Shown here: in pieces, positions 17,481-29,328 of the stretch
Layout of the letters: every line of letters begins with the position of its first letter
Position numbering within the stretch: the stretch's first letter is position 1
Assembly: GCA_903879705.1 (NCBI GenBank)
Contig: CAIRMO010000059.1
Coordinates: forward strand, 1 to 53,595
DNA length: 53,595 bases
DNA from: an uncultured Candidatus Competibacteraceae bacterium
GTDB taxonomy: Bacteria > Pseudomonadota > Gammaproteobacteria > Competibacterales > Competibacteraceae
Reading direction: 5' to 3'
Translations under genes and position numbers: made by a program
The notes under the pieces: generated by a model
The model's input: only the letters and a program-made list of their open reading frames with translations
Told to the model about the DNA's origin: nothing
The model's database searches: none

Positions 17481-17554
17481 GGCTGGGTGGCAGAGTGGTC
17501 ATGCAGCGGCCTGCAAAGCCGTCAACGCCGGTTCGATTCCGACCCTAGCCTTCA
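17481..17554 (+). tRNA. cysT: tRNA-Cys (anticodon GCA)
   Basis: The cloverleaf is close to E. coli tRNA-Cys, with anticodon loop CTGCAAA (GCA). The acceptor GGCTGGG/CCTAGCC has one G-U pair. The T-stem GCCGG/CCGAC contains one C-A mismatch. The end reads TTCA, so CCA must be added after transcription. It is probably functional, though the T-stem mismatch deserves checking. Confidence 0.88.
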
Positions 17555-17568
17555 TTAACCCGATCCCT

Positions 17569-17653
17569 GCTGGCGTGGTGGAATGGTATACACACAGGAC
17601 TTAAAATCCTGCGCCCCTGACCGGGCTTGTGGGTTCGAATCCCACCGCCAGCA
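17569..17653 (+). tRNA. leuZ: tRNA-Leu (anticodon TAA)
   Basis: An 85-base tRNA with a long variable arm. The acceptor arms GCTGGCG and CGCCAGC pair, the anticodon stem CAGGA/TCCTG encloses loop CTTAAAA (UAA), and the T-loop is TTCGAAT. CCA is not encoded. It is third in the conserved Gly-Cys-Leu cluster. Confidence 0.95.
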
Positions 17654-17689
17654 TTCCCCCGTCTATCTGAATTTCCTTCCGGTCCCCTG

Positions 17690-17986
17690 TCAGGGCAACG
17701 CAATCCGCGGCGATTCATGGTTGCGGCGAAACAGCGTCGCAATGTGTCCGATCCGCTGGATCAGCGCCGCGTTGCTAATCGCGCAGACCTCGGCAATCAA
17801 CCGGTCGCGGGCTTCCCGATCGGTCGCATTGACCCGGACCTTGATCAGTTCGTGATGGTCAAGGGCTTGGACAATTTCGTGCAGGACCGTCGGGGTCACG
17901 CCGTGATTGCCGATCATTACAATTGGTTTGCGGGGATGGGCCAGGGCCTGGAGATGGCGCTTTTGTGGATTGTTGAGCTCGAACAC
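17690..17986 (-). CDS. yhbY: YhbY-type ribosome assembly RNA-binding protein
   Basis: A 98-residue CRM-domain protein associated with the pre-50S ribosomal subunit. The opening after the start, FELNNPQKRHLQALAH, and the RNA-binding GNHGVTPTVL loop (the family's GxxG element) are typical. The start is taken as GTG at 17984-17986 because the E. coli protein (97 residues) aligns from there; upstream codons in the same frame are not protein-like. It is divergent from the small membrane protein/rlmE genes, the conserved arrangement beside rlmE-ftsH. Confidence 0.92.
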   Translation of the reverse strand: MFELNNPQKRHLQALAHPRKPIVMIGNHGVTPTVLHEIVQALDHHELIKVRVNATDREARDRLIAEVCAISNAALIQRIGHIATLFRRNHESPRIALP

Positions 17987-18001
17987 GAGTAGAGACCGGA
18001 C

Positions 18002-18274
18002 ATGGCGAAAGAGGCAGGCAGTGTAGCCGGCGGCAAGGGCATGATGGTAGCCCCCAGTCCGCTCAATGAAGTCAAGCTGGAGTTGGGGATCATCCTGGCG
18101 ATTGGCGGATTGCTGTTGTTGGCACAAGGACGTGTGCTGGACAGTCTGCTGCTGCAATTACTGGCGCTGGTCAGCTACGGCTTGATCGGTCTGGTCTGGA
18201 TCGTGGTTCGCACCCGGCGGATCATGGCGAAACTCAGCCGCGACCAGGAGCCGTGTTCTGATGGCCCGCACTAA
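18002..18274 (+). CDS. Small membrane protein of unknown function
   Basis: A 90-residue protein with a Gly-rich start and two closely spaced hydrophobic segments (~28-43 and ~48-68), then a basic tail ([11 protein letters not shown]) that should stay cytoplasmic. I do not recognise the family. It begins 15 bases from the yhbY start on the opposite strand and overlaps the rlmE start by 14 bases, so it is probably the first gene of the rlmE-ftsH transcript and may be translationally coupled to rlmE. It could be a lineage-specific partner of the ftsH region, but nothing in the sequence shows a role. Confidence 0.6.
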   Translation: MAKEAGSVAGGKGMMVAPSPLNEVKLELGIILAIGGLLLLAQGRVLDSLLLQLLALVSYGLIGLVWIVVRTRRIMAKLSRDQEPCSDGPH

Positions 18275-18881
18275 CAGTAGCGCCCGCTGGTTGCGGGAGC
18301 ATTTTACCGATGAATACGTTAAACGCGCCCGGCAGGAAGGCTATCGTTCCCGCGCCGTCTACAAGCTACTGGAAATCAACGAGAAAGATCGGTTGTTGCG
18401 ACCCGGCCTGACCGTGGTGGATTTGGGCGCGGCCCCCGGCGGCTGGTCGCAACTGGCGGTGAAGTTGATGGGCGGACACGGTGTGGTTATCGCGCTGGAT
18501 CTGTTGCCAATGGAACCACTGGCGGGAGTGGAATTCATTCGGGGCGATTTCCGCGAAACGGCGGTGTTGGGACAACTGCTGGCGGTACTGGAGAATCGGC
18601 CAGTCGATCTGATTCTGGCTGACATGACGCCCAATACCAGCGGCGTTAAGGGCGTCGATCAGCCGCGTGGGATTTATCTGAATGAACTGGCGCTGGATTT
18701 TGCCCGGCAATGCCTGCGGCCCGGTGGTGATTTTCTGCTCAAAACATTTCAGGGCGAAGGTTTCGACGCTTTTTTCAAAGAATTACGCAGTACCTTTGTT
18801 AGTGTTGCCCCGCGCAAACCGAAAGCCTCCCGCGCCCGCAGTGCCGAGCAATACCTGCTGGCCAGGAACTATCGTGGCTGA
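18261..18881 (+). CDS. rlmE: 23S rRNA (uridine-2'-O)-methyltransferase RlmE (FtsJ)
   Basis: RlmE methylates the 2'-O of U2552 (E. coli numbering) in 23S rRNA at a late stage of 50S assembly. The 206-residue Rossmann-fold protein has the SAM motif [13 protein letters not shown] at 52-64 and the K-D-K-E catalytic tetrad Lys35, Asp121, Lys161 and Glu196, each three less than in E. coli. It overlaps the small membrane protein gene by 14 bases and is followed by ftsH, as in most gammaproteobacteria. Confidence 0.96.
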   Translation: MARTNSSARWLREHFTDEYVKRARQEGYRSRAVYKLLEINEKDRLLRPGLTVVDLGAAPGGWSQLAVKLMGGHGVVIALDLLPMEPLAGVEFIRGDFRETAVLGQLLAVLENRPVDLILADMTPNTSGVKGVDQPRGIYLNELALDFARQCLRPGGDFLLKTFQGEGFDAFFKELRSTFVSVAPRKPKASRARSAEQYLLARNYRG

Positions 18882-18895
18882 TCCCGTCTAAAAAA

Positions 18896-18924
18896 CTTGC
18901 ATTTTCACGATCCGATACCCATAT
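18896..18924 (+). promoter_or_regulatory. Candidate heat-shock (sigma-32) promoter for ftsH
   Basis: CTTGCAT (18896-18902; five of seven to CTTGAAA) and ACCCATAT (18917-18924; close to CCCCATNT) are 14 bases apart. The site lies in the rlmE-ftsH gap about 90 bases before the ftsH start. ftsH is a classical sigma-32 gene, which supports the assignment. Confidence 0.5.
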
Positions 18925-19013
18925 AACCGGGGACTGGCGTCGGAATCTTTGCAGCGTTCCCGCATTACCCCGTCGCATCCCTTCCCGAACCCCGCAGCGT
19001 TGAGGCGTCTACC

Positions 19014-20939
<1,926 letters not shown>

Positions 20940-20958
20940 TCGCTGATTTTTACTTTCA

Positions 20959-20988
20959 CCCTCTTCCGCTCGCGGGAGAGGGTTTTTT
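20959..20988 (+). terminator. Intrinsic terminator between ftsH and folP
   Basis: A ten-base-pair stem (one G-U) with loop CTCG spans 20959-20982 and is followed by six T residues. It ends 15 bases before the folP start, so read-through or partial termination must set folP expression from the ftsH promoter. The stem also resembles the CCCTC...GAGGG repeat family seen inside mod. Confidence 0.75.
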
Positions 20989-21003
20989 ATGGGAGTTTCG
21001 ACG

Positions 21004-21858
21004 ATGTTGCTGGATTGTGCGGGAAAAAGGCTGGATTTGAGTCAGCCGGTGGTGATGGGGGTGTTGAATGTGACCCCTGATTCCTTCTCCGACGGCGGAC
21101 GCTATCGGTCACTGGACACCGCCCTGCTCCGGGCGGAAATCATGGTCGCGGAAGGCGCAGCGATCATCGATGTCGGTGGTGAATCGACCCGGCCCGGCGC
21201 TCCACCGGTGTCGGTGCAGGAGGAGCTGGATCGGGTGTTGCCGGTGGTGGAACGGCTGGCGCGGGAGCTGTCGATCCCGGTTTCAGTGGATACCAGCAAG
21301 CCCGAAGTGATGCGTGAAGTAGCGCGGGCTGGCGCGGGATTGATCAACGATGTGCGGGCCTTGCACATGTCGGGAGCGCTAGATGCTGCGGTGGCGAGCG
21401 GTCTGCCCGTCTGCCTGATGCACATTCGGGGCGAGCCGGCCACCATGCAGCAGGAACCCCGTTATAGCGATGTAGTGACCGAGGTTCACGCCTTTTTGGC
21501 GGATCGAGTGCGGGTTTGCGAAGCTGCCGGCATTCCCCGTGAGCGGATTCTGGTCGATCCCGGTTTCGGCTTCGGCAAGACCCTGGATCACAATTTGCGG
21601 CTGCTGCGACATCTCGACCGCTTTACCGGACTGGCCGCGGGTGTGCTGGTCGGCATTTCCCGCAAGAGCATGATCGGCTTGTTGCTCAACGTACCGGTGG
21701 ACGATCGGTTAAGCGGCAGTCTGGCGGCGGCGGTGATCGCGCTGTGGCAAGGGGCGAAGATTATTCGCACCCACGATGTCCGCGAGACGGTGCAGGCGGT
21801 GTGCGTGTGTGCGGCGGCACGGGCGATGGGTGACCCTTCGGTGACGTCTGGCCGTTAG
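21004..21858 (+). CDS. folP: Dihydropteroate synthase
   Basis: FolP condenses p-aminobenzoate with dihydropterin pyrophosphate to dihydropteroate and is the sulfonamide target. The 284-residue TIM-barrel carries MGVLNVTPDSFSDGG near the N-terminus, DVGGESTRPGA, and a later LVDPGFGFGKT. The start at 21004 has GGGAG eight bases upstream; an ATG at 20989 is adjacent to the terminator T-run and less likely. It lies between ftsH and glmM in the standard order, with 129 bases before glmM. Confidence 0.96.
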   Translation: MLLDCAGKRLDLSQPVVMGVLNVTPDSFSDGGRYRSLDTALLRAEIMVAEGAAIIDVGGESTRPGAPPVSVQEELDRVLPVVERLARELSIPVSVDTSKPEVMREVARAGAGLINDVRALHMSGALDAAVASGLPVCLMHIRGEPATMQQEPRYSDVVTEVHAFLADRVRVCEAAGIPRERILVDPGFGFGKTLDHNLRLLRHLDRFTGLAAGVLVGISRKSMIGLLLNVPVDDRLSGSLAAAVIALWQGAKIIRTHDVRETVQAVCVCAAARAMGDPSVTSGR

Positions 21859-21987
21859 CGCAAATTGTAGATGCTTTTTTAATGCAGCTTTTTGGAATTC
21901 TTGTATCAAGTATGTGGGTTTGGGTCCCCTGCTGAGGCTGTTCAGCTATAGTGACCCATCACATTAAGTCAAGAGAGCGGGTCAATC

Positions 21988-23325
21988 ATGGGAAAACGTT
22001 ACTTCGGGACGGACGGCATTCGCGGGCGAGTCGGTGAATATCCGATCACGGCGGAATTCGTATTAAAGCTGGGATGGGCGGTGGGGCGGGCGTTGCAGAC
22101 CAAGGGCTTTAGCAAGGTGGTTATCGGCAAGGATACCCGCATTTCCGGCTACATGTTCGAGTCCGCACTGGAAGCGGGGCTGTCGGCGGCGGGCATCAAC
22201 ATCGCCTTGCTGGGACCCATGCCGACCCCTGGCATCGCCTACCTGACCCGCACCTTGCACGCCTGTGCCGGGATCGTGGTCAGTGCTTCCCACAATCCGT
22301 ATTACGACAACGGCATCAAATTTTTTTCCCGCGACGGCCAGAAGTTGCCCGACCCGGTTGAGATCCGGATCGAGGAACTGCTTGAGCAACCACTGACGAC
22401 GGCGGATCCTGATGCCTTGGGCAAGGCTGAACGCATCGGCGATGCCGCCGGTCGCTACATCGAGTTCTGCAAAAGCACGACCCCGCCCTACACCAGTCTG
22501 GTGGGGATGAAGATTGTGGTGGACTGCGCTCACGGCGCGACCTATCACATCGCCCCCAGCGTCTTCAGCGAACTGGGCGCGACCGTCATTGCCATTGGCA
22601 CCACGCCCGATGGCCTGAACATTAATCTGGACTGTGGCTCCACCCACCCGGCGGCGCTGTGCGAAACTGTCCGTCAGCACGGCGCGGATCTGGGCATCGC
22701 CTTTGACGGGGACGGTGACCGGGTGATCATGGTTGACCATCAAGGCCAAATTCTGGACGGCGATGACCTGCTGTTTATCATCGCCCGCGACCGCCTGCGG
22801 AGTGGCAGCCAGTTCAACGCGGTGGTCGGGACGCTGATGACCAACCTGGGGCTGGAAATGGCGCTGCGGGCGCTGGGACTCGATCTGCATCGAGTCAATG
22901 TCGGCGACCGCTATGTGATGGAACGGTTGCTGGCCGAGCATTTGATTCTGGGCGGTGAAAATTCCGGTCATATTATCTGCCTGGATCGTACCACGACGGG
23001 CGATGGCATCATCGCCGCACTACAAGTCCTGACTGCGATGCTTCACGCCGGCAAAAGCTTGCACGATCTCAAGGCCGGCATGACCCGCTATCCACAGATT
23101 CTGATCAATGTTACGGTGAACGGAGTGGTTGATTTGCAACGGATACCGATCCAGGACGCCGTGCGGGCGATAGAGAGTCAACTGGGCGAACAGGGCCGGG
23201 TGCTGCTTCGCCCCTCCGGCACCGAACCGGTGGTGCGGGTCATGGTGGAAGGCCCCGATGCGGGTCCGGTTGAACGCTACGCCCGCGAACTGGCAAATGT
23301 GGTGCGGGATACCCTATCAGCGTGA
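21988..23325 (+). CDS. glmM: Phosphoglucosamine mutase
   Basis: GlmM interconverts glucosamine-6-phosphate and glucosamine-1-phosphate for UDP-GlcNAc synthesis, feeding peptidoglycan and lipopolysaccharide. The 445-residue protein has the phosphoserine motif ASHNP with Ser101, the metal-binding loop DGDGDR, the sugar-binding GGENSGH and the C-terminal phosphate-binding [12 protein letters not shown]. All key elements are intact and the length matches E. coli (445). It follows folP and precedes tpiA. Confidence 0.97.
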   Translation: MGKRYFGTDGIRGRVGEYPITAEFVLKLGWAVGRALQTKGFSKVVIGKDTRISGYMFESALEAGLSAAGINIALLGPMPTPGIAYLTRTLHACAGIVVSASHNPYYDNGIKFFSRDGQKLPDPVEIRIEELLEQPLTTADPDALGKAERIGDAAGRYIEFCKSTTPPYTSLVGMKIVVDCAHGATYHIAPSVFSELGATVIAIGTTPDGLNINLDCGSTHPAALCETVRQHGADLGIAFDGDGDRVIMVDHQGQILDGDDLLFIIARDRLRSGSQFNAVVGTLMTNLGLEMALRALGLDLHRVNVGDRYVMERLLAEHLILGGENSGHIICLDRTTTGDGIIAALQVLTAMLHAGKSLHDLKAGMTRYPQILINVTVNGVVDLQRIPIQDAVRAIESQLGEQGRVLLRPSGTEPVVRVMVEGPDAGPVERYARELANVVRDTLSA

Positions 23326-23382
23326 TTGCTTTCACCGCGCAGAATCCGTAAGATTCGCCGGCTTTCAAAGCAGGAGATCGAT

Positions 23383-24135
23383 ATGCGCCGCAAACTGGTA
23401 GCCGGAAACTGGAAAATGAATGGTTCTGCGGACAGTATCCGCAAACTGCTACAAGGAATTCGTGAAGGCGCTGCCGGAGTCGCGGCGGTTGATCTGGCGG
23501 TGTTCCCGCCTTTTGTTTATCTCGGACTGGTCGAGCAGCAGTTGTCCGGCGCCCCGGTCGCGTGGGGAACGCAGAATCTTTCCGAACACGGTTCTGGCGC
23601 TTACACCGGTGAAGTCGCCGGGTCCATGTTGCTGGATTTTCATTGTACCTATGTCCTGGTGGGTCACTCGGAACGGCGCACCCTGTATGGTGAAACCGAT
23701 GACTTGGTCGCCCGTAAGTTCGCTGTCGCCCGCAAGCTCGGTATCAAGCCGATTCTTTGTGTCGGTGAAACGCTGGATGAGCGTGAGCAGGGTGTGACCG
23801 AGGCGGTGGTCGGACGGCAACTCAAGGCGGTGCTGACTTTGGAAGGCATCGGCGCATTTATTGACGCGGTGATCGCTTATGAGCCGGTCTGGGCCATTGG
23901 CACTGGCCGCACTGCGACTTCGCAACAAGCTCAGGATGTTCACGCCTTCATTCGCGCCCAACTGGCGGCGATCGATCCGGCGGTAGCCAGCCAAACCCGC
24001 ATTCTCTACGGCGGCAGCATGAAAGCCGCTAATGCCGGTGAACTGCTGTCCATGTCCGATATTGATGGTGGATTGATCGGCGGAGCATCACTGGATGCCA
24101 AAGAGTTTTTGGCGATTGCCGAGGCCGGTGGTTAA
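23383..24135 (+). CDS. tpiA: Triose-phosphate isomerase
   Basis: TpiA interconverts dihydroxyacetone phosphate and glyceraldehyde-3-phosphate in glycolysis, gluconeogenesis and the Calvin cycle. The 250-residue TIM-barrel has Asn9 and Lys11 (AGNWKMN), catalytic His95 (VGHSERR) and Glu167 ([11 protein letters not shown]), and the phosphate loop [12 protein letters not shown] lies six bases before the ATG at 23383. secG starts nine bases after its stop. Confidence 0.97.
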   Translation: MRRKLVAGNWKMNGSADSIRKLLQGIREGAAGVAAVDLAVFPPFVYLGLVEQQLSGAPVAWGTQNLSEHGSGAYTGEVAGSMLLDFHCTYVLVGHSERRTLYGETDDLVARKFAVARKLGIKPILCVGETLDEREQGVTEAVVGRQLKAVLTLEGIGAFIDAVIAYEPVWAIGTGRTATSQQAQDVHAFIRAQLAAIDPAVASQTRILYGGSMKAANAGELLSMSDIDGGLIGGASLDAKEFLAIAEAGG

Positions 24136-24144
24136 GCTGCCATC

Positions 24145-24483
24145 ATGGTTCATACTCTCCTTCTGGTTGCCCATATCGTGGTCGCTGTCGCCCTCATCGC
24201 CTTGGTGTTATTGCAGCAGGGCAAAGGCGCTGACGCCGGCGCGGCTTTCGGTAGCGGCGCGTCGACAACCATGTTCGGCTCTCAGGGTTCTGCTTCTTTT
24301 CTGAGCCGGACGACTGCGGTGCTGGCAGCGACATTTTTTCTGACCAGTCTGACCCTGGCCTATTTCGCCAACCGGACTTCTGCACCACAGAGTGTTGTCG
24401 AACGGGTGCAGATTGAACTGCCCGCCGAACCGTCCAAGAGCAGCAGCGGCCCGGCAGATGTCCCGCAGTTGCCGCCAAAATAA
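24145..24483 (+). CDS. secG: Preprotein translocase subunit SecG
   Basis: SecG is the small auxiliary subunit of the SecYEG channel. The 112-residue protein has two membrane helices (~5-22 and ~53-72) with the conserved loop between them (LLQQGKGADAGAAFGSG, then MFGSQGSASFLSRTTA). The C-terminal tail is Ser/Pro-rich. It sits directly after tpiA and is followed within 25 bases by tRNA-Leu(GAG), matching the secG-leuU order of E. coli. Confidence 0.95.
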   Translation: MVHTLLLVAHIVVAVALIALVLLQQGKGADAGAAFGSGASTTMFGSQGSASFLSRTTAVLAATFFLTSLTLAYFANRTSAPQSVVERVQIELPAEPSKSSSGPADVPQLPPK

Positions 24484-24507
24484 GGGAACACTTTTCAAGT
24501 GCTTTAT

Positions 24508-24592
24508 GCCGATGTGGTGGAACTGGTAGACACGCTAGCTTGAGGGGTTAGTGGCGCAAGCCGTGCCGGTTCGAGTCCGGCCATCGGCACCA
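24508..24592 (+). tRNA. leuU: tRNA-Leu (anticodon GAG)
   Basis: An 85-base tRNA with a long variable arm. The acceptor arms GCCGATG and CATCGGC pair, the anticodon loop TTGAGGG gives GAG, the T-loop is TTCGAGT, and CCA is encoded. No separate promoter is obvious, so it is probably processed from the secG transcript. Confidence 0.96.
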
Positions 24593-24683
24593 AACCAATA
24601 AAAAACGGGCGTACTTAAATAACCATTTAAAACGTTGCGTCCATTTCAAGATGTCATCACATGATATCGAAGGTGCGACTCTG

Positions 24684-25040
24684 ATGTTGTCCAATTACCT
24701 TCCTGTTCTGATCTTTATGATCATCGCGTTTGTTATGGCCGGAGTAGTCATAGGTTTGGGTTTTGTCCTTGGCCCCCGCCGTTACGACAGTGAAAAGCTT
24801 TCGCCCTACGAATGTGGCTTTGAGGCATTTGAAGATTCCCGAATGAAATTCGATGTCCGCTATTACCTGGTGGCCATCCTGTTTATCATCTTCGATCTGG
24901 AAATTGCCTTTCTGTTCCCTTGGGCGATTGTGCTGAACCAGATTGGCCTGTTCGGTTTTGCGGCGATGGCGATCTTTCTCGGCATTCTGGTGATCGGTTT
25001 CATCTACGAGTGGAAGAAAGGAGCCTTGGAATGGGAATAG
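24684..25040 (+). CDS. nuoA: NADH-quinone oxidoreductase subunit A
   Basis: A membrane-arm subunit of complex I near the quinone site. The 118-residue protein has three membrane helices. The conserved loop after helix 1 reads [20 protein letters not shown], followed by [20 protein letters not shown], both typical of the family. I chose the ATG at 24684 (AAGG ten bases upstream); an in-frame ATG at 24651 adds 11 residues not seen in relatives. It is the first of 14 nuo genes in canonical order and overlaps nuoB by ten bases. No clear promoter is visible in the 91 bases after tRNA-Leu. Confidence 0.95.
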   Translation: MLSNYLPVLIFMIIAFVMAGVVIGLGFVLGPRRYDSEKLSPYECGFEAFEDSRMKFDVRYYLVAILFIIFDLEIAFLFPWAIVLNQIGLFGFAAMAIFLGILVIGFIYEWKKGALEWE

Positions 25041-25507
25041 AAGGCATTCTTGAAAAAGGCATGGTAACCACTACCGCCGACAAGCTCATTAACTGGGCGC
25101 GAACCGGGTCGATGTGGCCGATGACTTTTGGACTGGCTTGCTGCGCGGTGGAAATGATGCACGCGGGCGCATCCCGCTATGATCTGGATCGATTTGGGAT
25201 TGTATTTCGGCCCAGCCCTCGCCAGTCCGATGTGATGATCGTAGCCGGCACCCTGTGTAATAAAATGGGGCCGGCGCTACGCAAGGTCTATGATCAAATG
25301 CCCGAGCCGCGTTGGGTGATTTCGATGGGTTCTTGCGCCAATGGCGGCGGTTATTATCACTATTCATATGCAGTGGTGCGCGGCTGTGATCGAATTGTGC
25401 CCGTTGATATTTATGTCCCCGGTTGTCCACCAACGGCTGAGGCGCTGATTTACGGCATCCTTCAGTTACAGAATAAGATTCGCCGTACTAACACCATAGC
25501 CCGTTGA
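25031..25507 (+). CDS. nuoB: NADH-quinone oxidoreductase subunit B
   Basis: NuoB holds cluster N2, which passes electrons to quinone. The 158-residue protein has the four cluster ligands: the tandem pair Cys37-Cys38 (GLACCAVEM), Cys102 (MGSCANGGG) and Cys132 (VPGCPP). The ATG at 25031 lies inside the end of nuoA with AAGGAG seven bases upstream. The in-frame sequence before it is nuoA read in another frame. Confidence 0.97.
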   Translation: MGIEGILEKGMVTTTADKLINWARTGSMWPMTFGLACCAVEMMHAGASRYDLDRFGIVFRPSPRQSDVMIVAGTLCNKMGPALRKVYDQMPEPRWVISMGSCANGGGYYHYSYAVVRGCDRIVPVDIYVPGCPPTAEALIYGILQLQNKIRRTNTIAR

Positions 25508-25517
25508 GAGAATGTTC

Positions 25518-26228
25518 ATGGCTGACCCGCTTCAGACTCTCGTGGAAAAACTTCAGGCCCGATTTGGCACTGCGCTGCTGGAATACCGGCTGGATCGCGA
25601 TGAAGTCACTCTTGATATTGCGCCGGATCAGGCGATTGTGATGTTTACCGCCTTGCGCGATGAACCCGATTTCGCCTTCAAGCAGCTTATGGATGTCTGC
25701 GGCGTTGATTACTCGGCCTATGGCGATGTGGAATGGGCGACCAGTGAATCCACTAATAAGGGATTCAGTCGCGCTGTCGCAGAACGGGCGACCGGACGCA
25801 GCGCAGCGGCGGTTCAAGCTGTGGTGGAACGGACTTTTACGGGCAAGGGCCGATTTGCCGCCGTTTACCAGTTATTGTCGGTTCCGCTCAATCAGCGGGT
25901 GCGGGTGCGCGTTTTCGCCTCTGATGATGAGTTTCCGGTCGTGCCTTCGGTCGTGGAGATTTGGGCTTCGGCCAACTGGTATGAGCGTGAGGCTTTCGAT
26001 CTGTACGGAATCGTGTTTGAAGGCCACCCGGATTTGCGCCGTATCCTTACCGACTATGGTTTTGTGGGCCATCCGTTTCGCAAGGATTTCCCGCTGATTG
26101 GCAACGTCGAGATGCGCTACGACCCTGAACGGGGCCGGGTCGTCTACGAACCGGTCAGTATTGAGCCGCGGGTGCTGGTACCCCGTGTCATCCGCAAGGA
26201 TAACCGCTACCTGTCCCAGCCTCGCTGA
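25518..26228 (+). CDS. nuoC: NADH-quinone oxidoreductase subunit C
   Basis: A 30-kDa-type subunit of the peripheral arm. The ~236-residue protein has the family signature around [20 protein letters not shown] and [15 protein letters not shown]. It is separate from nuoD, unlike the fused NuoCD of E. coli. Residues ~75-100 ([17 protein letters not shown]) look like a loop not present in the shortest homologues. ATGs at 25512 and 25518 are both possible; the later one has better spacing to the purine-rich GAGAGA. It lies between nuoB and nuoD. Confidence 0.95.
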   Translation: MADPLQTLVEKLQARFGTALLEYRLDRDEVTLDIAPDQAIVMFTALRDEPDFAFKQLMDVCGVDYSAYGDVEWATSESTNKGFSRAVAERATGRSAAAVQAVVERTFTGKGRFAAVYQLLSVPLNQRVRVRVFASDDEFPVVPSVVEIWASANWYEREAFDLYGIVFEGHPDLRRILTDYGFVGHPFRKDFPLIGNVEMRYDPERGRVVYEPVSIEPRVLVPRVIRKDNRYLSQPR

Positions 26229-26239
26229 AGGAAGCGACG

Positions 26240-27499
26240 ATGCCTGAAATTCGCAATTACACCTTAAACTTTGGGCCGCAGCATCCGGCGGCGCATGGGG
26301 TGCTTCGGCTGGTGCTGGAACTGGATGGCGAGGTGGTACAACGCGCCGATCCACATATTGGCCTGTTGCATCGCGGTACTGAAAAGCTGGCTGAGAGCAA
26401 ACCATATAATCAAAGCATTGGTTATATGGATCGGCTCGACTACATGTCGGCAATGAGCAATGAACATGCTTATGTGCTGGCAATTGAAAAACTGCTTGGC
26501 ATTCAACCCCCGGTGCGGGCGCAATACATCCGGGTGATGTATGCGGAAATGACCCGTATCCTGAATCATTTGCTGTGGATTGCCGCTCACGGGCTGGATA
26601 TTGGTGCGATGACGGTTTTTCTGTACGCCTTCCGCGAACGGGAAGACTTGGTGGATTGCTATGAAGCAGTGTCCGGCGCTCGGTTTCATGCGACCTATTT
26701 CCGTCCCGGCGGCGTTTATCGCGACCTGCCGAATTCCATGCCGAAATACCAGTATCAGGATGCGCAGTGCCATAGCAAAAAAGATATTGATGAGCAAAAT
26801 ACCCATCGCCACGGTTCTCTACTCGATTTCATTGAGGCGTTCACTGAACGGTTTCCGCAGCGGGTGGATGAATATGAAACACTGCTCACCGACAATCGCA
26901 TCTGGAAACAGCGGACCGTTGGAATTGGCGTAGTCACTCCAGAGCGTGCTTTGCAATTAGGATTTTCCGGGCCAATGTTGCGCGGTTCCGGCTTTGCCTG
27001 GGATTTACGGAAGAAGCAACCCTACGATGTTTATGATCAGCTCGATTTCGATATTCCGGTCGGGGTGAATGGCGACTGCTACGACCGCTATTTAGTCCGG
27101 GTCGAGGAAATGCGCCAAGCCAACCGCATCATTAAGCAATGCGTAAAATGGCTGAAAGAAAATCCCGGCCCGGTGATCATTGACGATCATAAAATTGCGC
27201 CGCCGCCTCGGGAACAGATGAAAGAGGATATGGAAGCTCTGATTCATCATTTCAAATTATTTACCGAAGGTTACTGCGTCCCGGAAGGCGAAGTTTATGT
27301 CGCTACGGAGCATCCGAAAGGTGAATATGGCATCTATCTGATTTCCGATGGAGCCAATAAACCGTATCGGGTCAAGGTTCGTGCGGCGGGATTCGCTCAT
27401 CTGTCAGCGATGGATGAAATGACTCGCGGCCATATGCTGGCTGACGTAGTGGCCGTCATTGGCACTCAGGATATTGTCTTTGGGGAGGTTGACCGCTAA
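26240..27499 (+). CDS. nuoD: NADH-quinone oxidoreductase subunit D
   Basis: The 49-kDa-type subunit that forms the quinone cavity with NuoB. The 419-residue protein has [19 protein letters not shown] at the N-terminus, HRGTEKLAE, and the C-terminal [11 protein letters not shown] and family-typical end DIVFGEVDR. It ends TAATG with nuoE, so the two genes share one base and are probably coupled. Confidence 0.97.
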   Translation: MPEIRNYTLNFGPQHPAAHGVLRLVLELDGEVVQRADPHIGLLHRGTEKLAESKPYNQSIGYMDRLDYMSAMSNEHAYVLAIEKLLGIQPPVRAQYIRVMYAEMTRILNHLLWIAAHGLDIGAMTVFLYAFREREDLVDCYEAVSGARFHATYFRPGGVYRDLPNSMPKYQYQDAQCHSKKDIDEQNTHRHGSLLDFIEAFTERFPQRVDEYETLLTDNRIWKQRTVGIGVVTPERALQLGFSGPMLRGSGFAWDLRKKQPYDVYDQLDFDIPVGVNGDCYDRYLVRVEEMRQANRIIKQCVKWLKENPGPVIIDDHKIAPPPREQMKEDMEALIHHFKLFTEGYCVPEGEVYVATEHPKGEYGIYLISDGANKPYRVKVRAAGFAHLSAMDEMTRGHMLADVVAVIGTQDIVFGEVDR

Positions 27500-27996
27500 T
27501 GAACTCTCGCAAGAGCGACCGGCTGTCCGCCCATGCCCGCGTCGAAATCGATCATTGGTTAACCCGCTATCCCGTTGAGCAGAAGCAATCCGCGGTATTG
27601 GCTGCGCTGCGCGAAGTCCAGCATGGGAATGGCGGCTATCTGACCACGGAGTTAATGGACGCGGTGGCGGACTATTTGGACATGCCGCCTATCGCCGTTT
27701 ACGAGGTCGCTTCGTTTTATTCGATGTATGAACTGAAGCCGGTCGGACGGCACAACATCGCAGTTTGCACCAACATTTCCTGCATGTTGCGCGGCGGCGA
27801 GACGGTGCTGGCCTATATCGAGAAAAAGCTTGGCGTCAAGCTGGGCGAAAGCACCCCGGATGGCAAGTTTTATCTGAAGAAAGAAGAAGAGTGTCTGGCC
27901 GCCTGTTGTGGAGCGCCAATGATGCAGGTTGATCATGTCTACTACGAGCAACTGACCCCGGAAAAGGTGGATCAGGTGCTGGATAGCCTGGAGTAA
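27499..27996 (+). CDS. nuoE: NADH-quinone oxidoreductase subunit E
   Basis: The 24-kDa-type subunit with 2Fe-2S cluster N1a. The 165-residue thioredoxin-like protein has four ligands Cys90, Cys95, Cys132 and Cys136 (CTNISC and ECLAACCGAP). Its ATG overlaps the nuoD stop by one base. Confidence 0.96.
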   Translation: MNSRKSDRLSAHARVEIDHWLTRYPVEQKQSAVLAALREVQHGNGGYLTTELMDAVADYLDMPPIAVYEVASFYSMYELKPVGRHNIAVCTNISCMLRGGETVLAYIEKKLGVKLGESTPDGKFYLKKEEECLAACCGAPMMQVDHVYYEQLTPEKVDQVLDSLE

Positions 27997-28002
27997 GCCA
28001 CG

Positions 28003-29289
28003 ATGGCCAATGATGTTTGTTACCGGACGCTGAGTCTGAACCGGTCGTGGTCAATGGACACTTACCAGAGCGTCGGCGGCTACGAAGCTTGGAAGAACAT
28101 TCTAGCCGGCAAATTGACGCCGGATCAGGTCATTGACGAGGTCAAGAAATCCGGCTTGCGTGGACGTGGCGGCGCGGGATTTCCGGCGGGCCTGAAATGG
28201 ACCTTTATGCCGCGTAACGCAACGGTCCAGAAGTACATGGTCTGCAATTCTGACGAATCCGAACCGGGTACCTGCAAGGATCGCGATATCCTGCGTTTCA
28301 ATCCTCACGCGCTGGTGGAAGGCATGGCGATTGGCGGTTTCGCCACCGGTTCCACGGTCGGTTACAACTACCTGCGCGGCGAATTCATGGATGAGCCGTA
28401 TCAGCGCTTTGAAAATGCAGTCAAGGAAGCCTACGCCGCCGGCCTGCTCGGTAAAAACATTCAAGGCTCCGGGATTGACTTTGATCTGTATCCGACGCTG
28501 GGGGCCGGCGCGTATATCTGTGGCGAGGAAACGGCACTGCTGGAGTCGATGGAAGGCAAAAAAGGCCAGCCGCGCTTTAAGCCCCCATTCCCGGCCAACT
28601 ACGGTCTCTACGGCAAGCCGACCACGATTAATAACACTGAAACTTTCTCCTCGGTGCCGTCGATTATCCGCAATGGCGGTGAATGGTTTGCCGGTCTCGG
28701 CACGACCAACGCGGGTGGGACCAAGATTTTCTCGGTCTCAGGCCATGTCGAGAAGCCGGGCAATTTTGAGGTATCAATGGGCATTCCCTTTGCGGATTTA
28801 CTGGCTTTGGCCGGAGGCGTCTGGAAAGGGCGCAAGCTGAAAGCAGTGATTCCTGGCGGCTCCTCGGTGCCGGTGGTTCCAGGCGAGATCATGTTGAAGG
28901 CCAACATGGACTACGACTCGGTTGCCAAAATCGCCGGTTCGATGCTCGGTTCCGGCGCGGTGATCGTGATGGACGAGACCACCGACATGGTCAAGGTGCT
29001 GCAACGCCTTTCCCGGTTCTATTTTTCCGAATCCTGCGGGCAATGCACCCCCTGCCGTGAAGGCACCGGCTGGCTATACCGGATGGTGACCCGCATCGTT
29101 GAAGGCAAGGGCCGGCCTGAAGATCTGGACTTACTCGACAGCGTTGCCAGCAAAATCGAAGGGCGCACCATTTGTGCGTTGGGCGACGCTGCGGCGATGC
29201 CGGTACGGAGCTTCGTCAAGCACTATCGCCATGAGTTCGCGTACTACATCGAACACCAGCGTAGTCTGGTCGCCGGCGCAACCGCGTAA
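28003..29289 (+). CDS. nuoF: NADH-quinone oxidoreductase subunit F
   Basis: The 51-kDa-type subunit that binds NADH, FMN and cluster N3. The 428-residue protein shows the FMN/NADH motif [16 protein letters not shown], the [19 protein letters not shown] segment and the 4Fe-4S ligands in [12 protein letters not shown] with a fourth cysteine near [13 protein letters not shown] lies nine bases before the ATG. nuoG begins 39 bases after the stop. Confidence 0.97.
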   Translation: MANDVCYRTLSLNRSWSMDTYQSVGGYEAWKNILAGKLTPDQVIDEVKKSGLRGRGGAGFPAGLKWTFMPRNATVQKYMVCNSDESEPGTCKDRDILRFNPHALVEGMAIGGFATGSTVGYNYLRGEFMDEPYQRFENAVKEAYAAGLLGKNIQGSGIDFDLYPTLGAGAYICGEETALLESMEGKKGQPRFKPPFPANYGLYGKPTTINNTETFSSVPSIIRNGGEWFAGLGTTNAGGTKIFSVSGHVEKPGNFEVSMGIPFADLLALAGGVWKGRKLKAVIPGGSSVPVVPGEIMLKANMDYDSVAKIAGSMLGSGAVIVMDETTDMVKVLQRLSRFYFSESCGQCTPCREGTGWLYRMVTRIVEGKGRPEDLDLLDSVASKIEGRTICALGDAAAMPVRSFVKHYRHEFAYYIEHQRSLVAGATA

Positions 29290-29328
29290 GCCGCGAAACC
29301 ACCAACACGGTCGCACAGTGGATAAAAG

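Noticed and set aside
22063-22971. A 302-codon open frame antisense to glmM
   Set aside because: It is a shadow of a complete glmM, with no ribosome-binding site or family resemblance.
24593-24683. A promoter for the nuo operon after tRNA-Leu
   Set aside because: TTGCGT and TGATAT are present but with spacing too long for a convincing sigma-70 promoter.
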